Below, piece by piece: positions 25,179 to 32,318 of a stretch of DNA of 33,837 bases. The DNA lies in contig JAAELL010000074.1 of the NCBI GenBank assembly GCA_024226735.1, forward strand, positions 1 to 33,837, in the 5' to 3' direction. Both the position numbers and the translations under genes were made by a program. Origin of the DNA: a bacterium (GTDB lineage Bacteria > Planctomycetota > UBA1135 > GCA-002686595). How positions within the stretch are numbered: position 1 is the stretch's first letter; every line of letters starts with the position of its first letter. The notes beneath the pieces are model-generated. The model was given only the letters and a program-made list of their open reading frames with translations. It had not been told where the DNA came from and ran no database searches.

Positions 25179-26930
25179 ATGCAACGGACTCGAGTGATCC
25201 TGGCTCTGATCACCCTGTTCCTCGGAGTACAGCTAGCGAGTGCTCAGGGCAACAAGGGCAAGGACTTCATCATCTCGTGGCTGCCGGCAACACTGGGCAT
25301 GCACAACGGAACGCACGCACTCGAGCTGCACCTCACCAGCGACGTGCCAACCACGGTCAAAGTCGAGTACCCGGTCAACGCTCCCACCTTCGTCACCTCT
25401 GTGGCCGTTGCTCCAGGAGCGATCACGGTCGTGACCCTCCCCAATACCGTGGACCCCTGCTCGAGCCCGTCCAATTGCTGGGTGCCGGACCAAGTAAGGA
25501 ACAACTGCGTACGCGCCTCTGCTCCGGACGATTTCGTAGCGTATTCCGTCAACCGTGTCCCGTACTCGTCCGACGCCGCGCTGTGTCTGCCCATCAGTGC
25601 GATGAGCAACGAGTACATCCTCGCGGACTATGAGCCGTGTGGTCCCGGGGGGGGGCCGTCGGAGTTCGTCGTGCACGCTGCATTCGACGACACCACTGTC
25701 TTGATCACTCCAACAGACAACCTGGTGGGTCACCCGCTGGGTGTGACCTTTCCCGTCCTTCTCCAGGCTGGGGAAGGCTACCAGGGGGAAGGACTCTTGA
25801 GCAGCGGAAGCCTGACCGGAACGATCATCACGTCTTCCAAGCCCATCGGAGTCACGAACGGGAGTGAATGCGCGAACGTCCCCTCTCAATGCTGCAGCGA
25901 TCACATCTACGAGGTTGCGCAACCCGTTCAGACCTGGGGCAGGGCGATGCTCGTTGCGGACCTGCCGGGCAACCCGAGCGGAACCGTCTATCGCATCATA
26001 GCCGCAGAAGACGGAACCGTCGTGCTGATGGACAACCTCCCGCTCGTAACCTTGGGCCGCGGGGAATTCCACGAGACCCCGCCGCTCCCGGGGAACCATT
26101 TGTTCACCGCGGACAATCCGGTCTTCGTAGTCCAATACATGACGGGCGAGAACCCCGGCGACCCCGCCATGGGGAACATTATTCCCATCGAGCGGTTCGG
26201 CAACGACTACACCTTCTGCGCCGTCGGTGGAGCCCAATTCTCAGCCCACTATGTGACGGTCTACGCCGATGACCTCGACGTCGCAAGCGGCACGATCACC
26301 TTGGACGGCAGCCCTATTCCGCAATCCGAGTTCACGAGCGTGGGAACCGCCTGCGACAGCGACTTCTCCGTGGCTCGCCTTCCGATTGGCCATGGTTCGC
26401 ACACGTCGTCATCGAGCGGACCGCACTGGATCACCGTCGAAGGCGTCAGCCTGAACGACTCCTACCTCTACCCCGGCGGCGTGGGCGCAGCCGTGATTCC
26501 CGACTGCGACTTCATCTTGCCCTACTGTGACTCCAATCTGAACTCGAGCGGGATGGCTGCGGTCCTGGGGGGCACGGGGTCACCAACGGCTTCGGCCAAC
26601 GACCTCCATCTGACGGCCTCATCTCTTCCCGCCTTCCAGTTCGGCTACTTCCTCGCGAGCTCCAGCCAGGGCCTTCTCACCCCCCCGGGATCACAGGGCA
26701 ACTTGTGCCTCGGTCTGGGCAACGACCTAGGGCGGTACATCCACAACGTCTTGAACTCTGGGCCGTCGGGAGAGTTCTCGATGCAGGTCGATCTCACCTC
26801 CGTTCCGACGGCCACGGGACACGTGAGCCTGATGGCTGGAGACAACTGGAACTTCCAGGCCTGGTTCCGCGACAACAACCCGGGGCCGACATCCAACTTC
26901 ACCAACGGCGTGGCCGTGGCGTTCAACTGA
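25179..26930 (+). CDS. Secreted IgGFc-binding-like protein with C-terminal tag domain (copy B)
   Basis: 583 residues from ATG 25179; an ATG three codons earlier (25170) is possible but has a purine stretch right against it, so the later start is preferred, as in copy A. Signal peptide MQRTRVILALITLFLGVQLA. The domain order is identical to copy A: SNEYILADYEPC, FDDTTVLITPTDNLVG, SSKPIGVTNGSEC, NPVFVVQYMTGENPGDPAMG, then the tag module QFGYFLASSSQG, TPPGSQGNLCLG, NWNFQAWFRDNN, TSNFTNGVAVAFN. Protein identity to copy A is high (by eye about four residues in five), and DNA differences are largely silent. Copy B uses A/T-ending codons more often than copy A, suggesting separate history or relaxed amelioration. 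A terminator follows. Confidence 0.9.
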   Translation: MQRTRVILALITLFLGVQLASAQGNKGKDFIISWLPATLGMHNGTHALELHLTSDVPTTVKVEYPVNAPTFVTSVAVAPGAITVVTLPNTVDPCSSPSNCWVPDQVRNNCVRASAPDDFVAYSVNRVPYSSDAALCLPISAMSNEYILADYEPCGPGGGPSEFVVHAAFDDTTVLITPTDNLVGHPLGVTFPVLLQAGEGYQGEGLLSSGSLTGTIITSSKPIGVTNGSECANVPSQCCSDHIYEVAQPVQTWGRAMLVADLPGNPSGTVYRIIAAEDGTVVLMDNLPLVTLGRGEFHETPPLPGNHLFTADNPVFVVQYMTGENPGDPAMGNIIPIERFGNDYTFCAVGGAQFSAHYVTVYADDLDVASGTITLDGSPIPQSEFTSVGTACDSDFSVARLPIGHGSHTSSSSGPHWITVEGVSLNDSYLYPGGVGAAVIPDCDFILPYCDSNLNSSGMAAVLGGTGSPTASANDLHLTASSLPAFQFGYFLASSSQGLLTPPGSQGNLCLGLGNDLGRYIHNVLNSGPSGEFSMQVDLTSVPTATGHVSLMAGDNWNFQAWFRDNNPGPTSNFTNGVAVAFN

Positions 26931-26973
26931 CTGCCCCACTCCGCGAGCCGAATCGCCTCCCACCGAAGGCAAG

Positions 26974-27000
26974 AGCCTCCCTGGGAGGTTGTTTCTCCCT
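26974..27000 (+). terminator. Rho-independent terminator
   Basis: agcctcc-ctg-ggaggtt forms a short stem followed at once by ttgtttctccct. It lies 44 bases after the stop of IgGFc copy B. Confidence 0.6.
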
Positions 27001-27218
27001 CTCTTGGGAACGGTCACCTACGTCATCGGGCTTCCGACCCAAGCGGGTGTCCGAGAAGCCGGGGACCGCACCACTGCTGATGGCCGAGTGGTTTGCGTCC
27101 GATATGCGCGCCGATTGCGGCGAGCCGCGTATCCAACGCGCTGCACATTCGGGCTGCAATGCACTCTTCGATCCGTTCCTGACAAGAGGCGGGGACCGGA
27201 GCGTCCCCGATCCGCGCA
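27001..27218. other. Non-coding stretch between copy B and a small gene
   Basis: No recognisable gene. It holds gggtgtccgagaagccgggg (about 27045), similar to ggtgtccgagaaaccccgg at about 22819; the two may be pieces of a dispersed repeat or an insertion-sequence end. Confidence 0.35.
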
Positions 27219-27266
27219 TGAACAAGCAAGTTCGTCTCACTTCCGCCGTGGCTTGCCCTCGGTCTG

Positions 27267-27554
27267 ATGACCAGCGGCCTCTCCCCAGCTCAACAGACAC
27301 TCGTGATCCGAGCCGAGATCGACGGTCTGAGCCAGCTGATTCTCGACGACGACACGGCACAGTGGCACCACATCTCCTTCGCCGCTCCGGGACGCCACTT
27401 CTGCGATTCCGGAGACCCGATTGAGCCCACGATCCTCGGCGGCGTCGAGTGGTTTCCGGTCTGGCCCGACGTGCCGGATTGCGAGAACCGCGACTGCAAC
27501 CAATACGGCTACGAGCACACCCCCGCGGACGACGATCCGCCGCGTGAGCCGTAG
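27267..27554 (+). CDS. Small hypothetical protein, possibly with frameshifted signal peptide
   Basis: 95 residues from ATG 27267. The core I-R-A-E-I-D-G-L-S-Q-L-I-L and TAQWHHISFAAPGRH, then VEWFPVWPDVPDCENRDCNQ, resembles a small conserved domain found in secreted hypothetical proteins of planctomycetes and other bacteria (pattern I-D-G-R-S-x-L-I ... W-x-H-x-x-F-A-A-P-G). A signal-peptide start is visible just upstream in another frame (ATG 27219, M-N-K-Q-V-R-L-T-S-A-V-A), and the hydrophobic part L-A-L-G-L-M-T-S-G-L-S lies in the frame of this gene. A one-base change would restore a secreted protein. It may be a recent pseudogene. Confidence 0.55.
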   Translation: MTSGLSPAQQTLVIRAEIDGLSQLILDDDTAQWHHISFAAPGRHFCDSGDPIEPTILGGVEWFPVWPDVPDCENRDCNQYGYEHTPADDDPPREP

Positions 27555-27567
27555 GCCAGCGGGGCGA

Positions 27568-29238
27568 TCAGTCGAGCTGCAACGCGACCGTCGTGCTCGC
27601 CTCGTCCTCTGGAACCGTGAAGGTCACGCGGTCCAACTCGCCGTCCCGTGAGCGGATGACGGCGGTGTACGGCCCCGCCCTCAAGCGGCGCGTGAACGAC
27701 AGCTCGTCCGCCTTCGGATCGAGCTCGCGCCACGTCGCCGCGCTTCGCTGCCCCTCGTCGACGACCGAGACCGTCAAGAGCGTGGGAAGCGCAGCAGCGC
27801 CGGCACAGACGATGAACGTGCACTCGGCGCCGGCGTGGGGCTCGAGGCGCACGCGAGTCGTCTCGCCTCCGACGACTTCGATCTCACGGGTCTCGGCGCA
27901 GACGGCGGGGCCGCTCGCCTGCAAGACGTGCGCGCCCGGCCACGCGATGATCTCGTGCAGCTCCTCGCGCACGAAGCGGCGCGGCGCGTACCAGGTGCCC
28001 TCGCCCCTCTTCTTGAACAGCGTCACCGCCTCGAAGGGGCCCGCGCCCTCGTGCCCCTCGACCTCGAGCTGGATGCGCACGACGCCCGGGAGCTGCAGCT
28101 CGCCCAGGTCCAAGACGTCCCCCTGGGTGAGATCGATTCGACCGCGGTCGAGCTCGGGCAAGCCATCTGGTTCGAGTCGCAGCGCGTAGTTGCCCGGCGG
28201 GAGCGGCGAGAGCTCGAACTCTCCGGTCACCGCTTCGCAGCGCGACTTGTGGTAGCCGCCGGGGCCCTTGGGGCCGAAGAGGACGATGTTCGCCGCGACG
28301 GGCGCCCCGCTCGCGTCGATCACGCGACCGCGCAAGCCCGCCGACGGAAGAGCTGCGTCGCGGATCACGATGACCAACGGCTCGCCGCCCGGCCGAAGGC
28401 CGCGCACCTCATCGACCTTCGCGTAGCTCTCGTCGTGCACTTCGATCGAGAGCTCCCCCTCCGGACAATTGGCGAAACGGAAGGTCCCGTCGCTGGCCGT
28501 CGTCACTTGTTCGGACCAGAGCCGCCGCGATCCGGGGGCGATCCGGCCCCCCACGGCATCGATCGTGAAGCCCAAGCGCGGCTCGCCGTCGTCGTCGACG
28601 ACCGTCCCGGACAGCACCTGCCCGGCGGCGAGCGTCGGGCTCCACTCGAGCGGTTCGCCAGCCGCCAGGGCTAAGCGGACTTCGGACCGGCCGTGTTCGG
28701 GATGCTCGGCGAGCAGCTCGACGGGCCCGAGGGGAAGGTTCGCGAGCCGAAAGCTACCGTCGGACCGCGTTCGACCGAACGAGGACGTGAAGTTGCCGTA
28801 CGGACCCTGGACGACCTGAACGCCCGAGAGGGGTTCGTCGTTCGCGTTGCGGATCGTTCCGAACACGACGCCGGCCGACTGCAGGACGACGCGCACGTGG
28901 GTCCCCTCGACGCTGGGCTCGACCTCGCGTGCGTCGGGCGCGAACCCGGGTACGCGCACGCTCAACCGCACGCGCTCGATCGGAAGGCCCGTGAGCTCGA
29001 AACGCCCGTCGACGCCGCATTCGAGCTCGAGCGGCGCGAACGCCTTGACCCAAGTTCCGTCGGGCCTGCGGCGCATGTTCGGCATCAGGCTCTCGACGCG
29101 AACGCGCGCTCCGGCGCTCCCGGGGATCGGGGCGGCGCCAGAGTCGACGACGATGCCTTCCACGGTCCCACCGCTCGGGCGCAGCGCGAGCAGGAGCTCC
29201 ACCGTCTCCCCAGCCTTCCCCTCGACCTCCAAGGGCAA
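27568..29238 (-). CDS. Carboxypeptidase-regulatory-like repeat protein, 5'-truncated
   Basis: 556 residues from the first usable start (TTG 29238). At least four transthyretin-like units are visible: V-E-G-I-V-V-D-S-G ... DGRFELTGLPIERVRLSVRV; VFGTIRNANDEPLSGVQV ... SDGSFRLANLPLGPVELLAE; LSGTVVDDDGEPRLGFTIDA ... ASDGTFRFANCPEGELSIEV; LRGRVIDASGAPVAANIVLF ... TGEFELSPLPPGNYALRLEP. Such proteins are normally secreted or membrane-anchored, but no signal peptide is present. Coding-like sequence continues upstream of the TTG in frame (P-I-A-A-F-A-A-D-F-G-P-A-L-P-L-E-V-E) until it meets the IS91-type transposase fragment near 29290. The transposon therefore removed the start and export signal, and the gene is probably dead. 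Confidence 0.75.
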   Translation of the reverse strand: MPLEVEGKAGETVELLLALRPSGGTVEGIVVDSGAAPIPGSAGARVRVESLMPNMRRRPDGTWVKAFAPLELECGVDGRFELTGLPIERVRLSVRVPGFAPDAREVEPSVEGTHVRVVLQSAGVVFGTIRNANDEPLSGVQVVQGPYGNFTSSFGRTRSDGSFRLANLPLGPVELLAEHPEHGRSEVRLALAAGEPLEWSPTLAAGQVLSGTVVDDDGEPRLGFTIDAVGGRIAPGSRRLWSEQVTTASDGTFRFANCPEGELSIEVHDESYAKVDEVRGLRPGGEPLVIVIRDAALPSAGLRGRVIDASGAPVAANIVLFGPKGPGGYHKSRCEAVTGEFELSPLPPGNYALRLEPDGLPELDRGRIDLTQGDVLDLGELQLPGVVRIQLEVEGHEGAGPFEAVTLFKKRGEGTWYAPRRFVREELHEIIAWPGAHVLQASGPAVCAETREIEVVGGETTRVRLEPHAGAECTFIVCAGAAALPTLLTVSVVDEGQRSAATWRELDPKADELSFTRRLRAGPYTAVIRSRDGELDRVTFTVPEDEASTTVALQLD

Positions 29239-29279
29239 GGCCGGCCCGAAGTCCGCCGCGAACGCCGCGATTGGAAGAT

Positions 29280-29407
29280 CGGCGCGGCGAGAGCATCAGC
29301 TGCCGTGAAGACACCGTCCAGCACGAGTGCATGGAAGTGCGTGTTGGCTTTCAGGGGCCTCCTTGGGCTTGGGTACTGGGGCCCGTCACCTTGGACCGCC
29401 TATCCGT
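29280..29407 (-). mobile_element. IS91-family transposase fragment with HUH motif (copy 1)
   Basis: Read on the minus strand: P-R-R-P-L-K-A-N-T-H-F-H-A-L-V-L-D-G-V-F-T. The H-F-H inside N-x-H-F-H-x-L-V-L-D-G-V is the HUH nuclease signature of IS91-type rolling-circle transposases (Y2-type). A TAG lies at the upstream end of the frame and the downstream side runs into the truncated regulatory-like gene. Only about 40 codons of a transposase of roughly 400 remain. Confidence 0.65.
29326..29407. repeat. 82-bp direct repeat, copy 1
   Basis: Identical over 82 bp to 30803-30884 and in the same orientation. It starts agtgcatggaagtgcgtg and ends gaccgcctatccgt. It encodes, on the minus strand, the HUH-containing part of the IS91-type transposase. 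Confidence 0.95.
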
Positions 29408-29711
29408 CTGAGCGAGCTGCGGCGTACCATTGGTGGCAAGCATCACCAGAGCAACCGAAGCCCCCGACGCGGGGGATGGACACGTCATGTGACGGAGGTT
29501 CTTTACTCAACGCCCTCTTTGCGCATTTGTATGTGGGGCGAGTCTCTCGAGAGGTGCAAGCAGGTCCAGGGCCGTGCGTTGCAAGATTTGCTTGCGGAAC
29601 TTGGACAAGTGCGCGTCGAATGGTGAGCCTTGCGTAAGCGGTGTCGACGGACCTGCATCTCGTGAGACGTCGCGTTTCCAAATACCTGTTGCCAGATCGA
29701 GGGTCTCGAAC
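29408..29711. other. Left part of the lower-GC cassette
   Basis: 304 bp between repeat copy 1 and the first cassette gene. A short rightward frame ends L-E-R-C-K-Q-V-Q-G-R-A-L-Q-D-L-L-A-E-L (stop near 29626) and looks faintly coding but is not recognised. It may be the tail of a lost gene. A small hairpin, cccccgacgcggggg, lies near 29461. Confidence 0.35.
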
Positions 29712-30158
29712 ATGTCGTCACTACGGAAGGGCCTGGCTGCCTTGATTCTCCCTACTGTACTCCTTGCCTCGGCGTGGTTCTCACTGAGAATCGCCTCGGC
29801 GGCGACTGGGCCCGGCGCTCTTCTGAATGACCCATGCGAGTGCGAGGCAGGTATCTCATCCTCCCAAACTCCGTCATGTGGTTGTTCGGGACTGATCGTG
29901 GAGAACGTCAGTTGGAACAACAATGAGTGCCTCGCGGAGCCGGAGTGCGTTTGGGCCCCCGTGTTCGCTCCGTGCAGATATCAGGGCACTTTGGCATACA
30001 TGACGGGCTGTACAGGCATAGCTCGCACATACCCGAATCCCTATTGGGCGGCTAGTTGTGGCCAGGAGGACGAGCAGACATTCCCTTGCCCCGGCGGAGG
30101 GACTTACAAGTTCAAACTTACCTGTGCTGACGAGTGCAACGCATACCAGCCGCAGTAG
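29712..30158 (+). CDS. Small Cys-rich secreted hypothetical protein
   Basis: 148 residues from ATG 29712, where a signal peptide begins (…ALILPTVLLASAWFSLRIAS). The mature part has about a dozen cysteines in clusters: D-P-C-E-C-E-A-G, S-C-G-C-S-G, N-E-C-L-A-E-P-E-C-V-W, A-P-C-R-Y, T-G-C-T-G, A-S-C-G, F-P-C-P-G-G-G and L-T-C-A-D-E-C-N. This suggests a disulfide-stabilised extracellular protein. No family is recognised. It is the first gene of a two-gene unit (8 bp to the next) lying between the two transposase fragments, with lower GC than its surroundings. Confidence 0.7.
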   Translation: MSSLRKGLAALILPTVLLASAWFSLRIASAATGPGALLNDPCECEAGISSSQTPSCGCSGLIVENVSWNNNECLAEPECVWAPVFAPCRYQGTLAYMTGCTGIARTYPNPYWAASCGQEDEQTFPCPGGGTYKFKLTCADECNAYQPQ

Positions 30159-30166
30159 CCCATCCG

Positions 30167-30757
30167 ATGCGCATACGTCTCTTGATTGGATTCTCCTTGG
30201 CCTTGTCTGTCGTTGGGGCCTGGGTCCTCTCGTCTGCATCCCGCGGCGACGAAGCTCTTGTTCCTAGCAGCGGTGCCTACGGCGAGTCTCGGCTGATTGA
30301 GAGTATCGCAGAAGAGCTGGAGCAGCCCGCACAAGTAGGAGAGCTTGTGACTGATCGGCAGGAACCGGTCGCGCCGGTCTTGGAGCTCCCCAAGGAGGTC
30401 GTCGAGCGTCTTTCCGAACGGAGCCTTGGCGAGTTGCTTGAACATGAGGTCGTAGTTCGCCAGCTGCTGGCCAAAGCGACCGAGGGCAAGTACTTGGAGC
30501 TGTTCCAGCGCGGAGAGTATCGATCTCATGCGAAGCTCACCAAGGACCTACTCTACACCAAGGACAAGCGACCGATTCCAACCGCTGTGCACCACAAGGC
30601 CGGTGGCGGAGTAGACATCATGCAGCTGAGCGAGTCTCTCGAGCCTGAAGCTTGGGCTCTTACGGCTGAGATGAAGCTGACAGAGAAGTTGATACAGGAC
30701 AAGAAGCGTGCGATGGCTCTTGCGGAGCAAGAGGAGAGAGGCGTCAGTGGTCAGTGA
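30167..30757 (+). CDS. Secreted or anchored helical hypothetical protein
   Basis: 196 residues from ATG 30167, eight bases after the Cys-rich gene, so probably co-translated. N-terminal signal or anchor: MRIRLLIGFSLALSVVGAWV. The rest is charged and helical (EELEQPAQVGELVTDRQEPV, L-S-E-R-S-L-G-E-L-L-E-H-E-V-V, MKLTEKLIQDKKRAMALAEQ) with coiled-coil character. No family is recognised. Two sampled 60-base lines give about 57% and 50% GC, against about 68% in the flanking regulatory-like gene, and A/T-ending codons are frequent, which points to a different origin. Confidence 0.7.
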   Translation: MRIRLLIGFSLALSVVGAWVLSSASRGDEALVPSSGAYGESRLIESIAEELEQPAQVGELVTDRQEPVAPVLELPKEVVERLSERSLGELLEHEVVVRQLLAKATEGKYLELFQRGEYRSHAKLTKDLLYTKDKRPIPTAVHHKAGGGVDIMQLSESLEPEAWALTAEMKLTEKLIQDKKRAMALAEQEERGVSGQ

Positions 30758-30759
30758 CG

Positions 30760-30884
30760 CTAGCCCCCGGTCTCGCGGGCCTGCCAAGCGCGGAACAGCT
30801 TCAGTGCATGGAAGTGCGTGTTGGCTTTCAGGGGCCTCCTTGGGCTTGGGTACTGGGGCCCGTCACCTTGGACCGCCTATCCGT
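30760..30884 (-). mobile_element. IS91-family transposase fragment with HUH motif (copy 2)
   Basis: The minus strand again reads N-T-H-F-H-A-L, but after the end of the 82-bp repeat it continues K-L-F-R-A-W-Q-A-R-E-T-G-G and TAG (30760-30762), not V-L-D-G-V-F. The two copies thus share the HUH part but have different downstream sequences. Confidence 0.6.
30803..30884. repeat. 82-bp direct repeat, copy 2
   Basis: Identical to 29326-29407; starts 1477 bp apart. It sits between the cassette gene stop (30757) and the end of the CPBP gene (30903). Confidence 0.95.
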
Positions 30885-30902
30885 AGCCGGTCGAAGTCCA
30901 CT

Positions 30903-31655
30903 TCAAGAACCCCAGAACTGCGTCATGTCCAGGGCGAAGTGAACGCACCAGAACCACCAGATATCGGCCGATCTGGACACGATCAGGAGCACCCCGGCAC
31001 CCAGACAAACATCCAACATGAGTGGCAGCAGATCGACCAGGTTCGCTCCGTCCGCCAAGGCTCCCGGCACGTGACCGGCGGCGAACAGGAAGGCGATCAC
31101 CACGGGTACCAGGAGTGGATGGCGGGTAGCCGCCGCCAACCTGACGAAGAGAATGGCAATGGTCAGATCCTCCAGGAGTATGTGCACGGCAAAACGCAAA
31201 TGGGAGGGCCGGTAGGTGAAGGCGGTCAGGTCGGGCCAAGCACCCAGAGTGCCGCGGACGCCGGCGAATGCGGCGAGCGCCAACAGAGCCAGCGCGAACC
31301 CGACGACCAGACGCAGCGGAACTTGCCGAAGAGGAAGCCAAGCGCTCTCAAGGGAGTGTCTCCGAAACCCCAACAACAGCAGCATCGGCGAGTAGAGCAG
31401 GATCTGGTTGAGCGTGTCGAAGCCAGGCCCCCAGGCCCCCTCGGTCGATAGTAGACGACCCCGCTGGTAGAGCTGGCCGACGCAAAGAACCGCAACGCAA
31501 GCGATGACAGACCAGCCGAACTCTCGCCAGGGTCGCGCGAACGCCACGGGTTCCCGCGTCGGCCACAGCCGCGGCAGCCAGCGCCGCGCCAAGATCCAGC
31601 CGGCCATCGCCACGGCATAGCCGCCGAACAGGGCACTGTGATGCGAGAGCTCCAC
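30903..31655 (-). CDS. CPBP-family (CAAX protease-like) intramembrane protein
   Basis: 250 residues if started at GTG 31655, one base after the TetR stop and 10 bases after ggag; an ATG at 31697 would overlap TetR by 41 bp. The protein has about seven hydrophobic segments. Near 165-240 are the spaced motifs of the CPBP/ABI family: H-I-L-L-E-D-L-T-I-A-I-L-F-V-R (the usual E-E-x-x-x-R-like motif with E-D), L-F-A-A-G-H-V (F-x-x-x-H) and W-C-V-H-F-A-L-D-M (H-x-x-x-N/D). Such proteins are membrane proteases or immunity-type proteins. The departure from the E-E pair makes protease activity uncertain. It is the last gene of an apparent three-gene unit. Confidence 0.75.
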   Translation of the reverse strand: MELSHHSALFGGYAVAMAGWILARRWLPRLWPTREPVAFARPWREFGWSVIACVAVLCVGQLYQRGRLLSTEGAWGPGFDTLNQILLYSPMLLLLGFRRHSLESAWLPLRQVPLRLVVGFALALLALAAFAGVRGTLGAWPDLTAFTYRPSHLRFAVHILLEDLTIAILFVRLAAATRHPLLVPVVIAFLFAAGHVPGALADGANLVDLLPLMLDVCLGAGVLLIVSRSADIWWFWCVHFALDMTQFWGS

Positions 31656-31656
31656 C

Positions 31657-32310
31657 TCAGTTCGACTCCGTAGCGTCGGGAACTCCCAGGTAGCCATGGA
31701 GAGCTCGAGTCAGTTCCTTCTTCAGGCGGCGATCGGAGATCTTCACGGTGCCATGGGATCGATCGGCGAGGAGGATCTGGTCCTTGCATGTCGCGAACAG
31801 CAGTGTCGAGACGAAATCCACCCCTTGGGACGGATTCGGATGACGCATCTCGCACTTTCGCTCCAAGAGTAGGGCGTTGATGCTCTTGACCATCTCCCTG
31901 CGCTTCTTGCGGTGGCTGTCTGTGACGATCGACGGATCGGAACAGGCGTGTACGAGAATGGCGCGCCAGAGTCCGCGGTTCGCGCGGTAGGCGTTGACGG
32001 TGAGATCCACCAGGCGTAGCAAACGCTCGGACAGCGAGAGATCGCTCCACGCTTCGGGCTTCAAACTAGCGCGGGTCGTCACGCTCAGTTTCTGATCGTA
32101 GTAGGAGTAGAGGTAAGGCAGGAGCGCGGCCTTGTTCTCGAACCTCGTATAGAAGCTACCTACCGACATCTCCGCGCGCTCCATGATCTGGACCACGGTC
32201 AAATCGGCGAACGGCATGGCATCGAGCAAGCTGCGCGTCGCCTCTACAATCCTCAAGAGCGTAGCTGCGCTGCGCGCCTGCTTGGGCTGACGGACGGCTG
32301 TCTTGACCAA
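31657..32310 (-). CDS. TetR-family transcriptional regulator
   Basis: 217 residues. The N-terminal helix-turn-helix is typical: L-L-R-I-V-E-A-T-R-S-L-L-D, FADLTVVQIMERAEMSVGSF-Y-T-R-F-E-N-K-A-A-L-L. The C-terminal ligand and dimerisation domain (LSERLLRLVDLTVNAYRANR ... LHGYLGVPDATESN) is variable, so the inducer is unknown. It lies 8 bp after the DUF5694-like gene and touches the CPBP gene, so it probably controls its own unit. A 20-bp inverted repeat upstream of the first gene (33151-33170) is a candidate operator. Confidence 0.9.
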   Translation of the reverse strand: MVKTAVRQPKQARSAATLLRIVEATRSLLDAMPFADLTVVQIMERAEMSVGSFYTRFENKAALLPYLYSYYDQKLSVTTRASLKPEAWSDLSLSERLLRLVDLTVNAYRANRGLWRAILVHACSDPSIVTDSHRKKRREMVKSINALLLERKCEMRHPNPSQGVDFVSTLLFATCKDQILLADRSHGTVKISDRRLKKELTRALHGYLGVPDATESN

Positions 32311-32318
32311 GACTATGC

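Noticed and set aside
13122-26930. The tag module as a PEP-CTERM or LPXTG sorting signal
   Set aside because: No P-E-P or L-P-x-T-G motif and no terminal hydrophobic helix with basic tail is present in any copy.
29408-29711. A gene ending L-A-E-L-G-Q-V-R-V-E-W at about 29626
   Set aside because: The frame begins inside the transposase repeat, has no ribosome site and no recognisable domain; only its last ~30 codons look protein-like.
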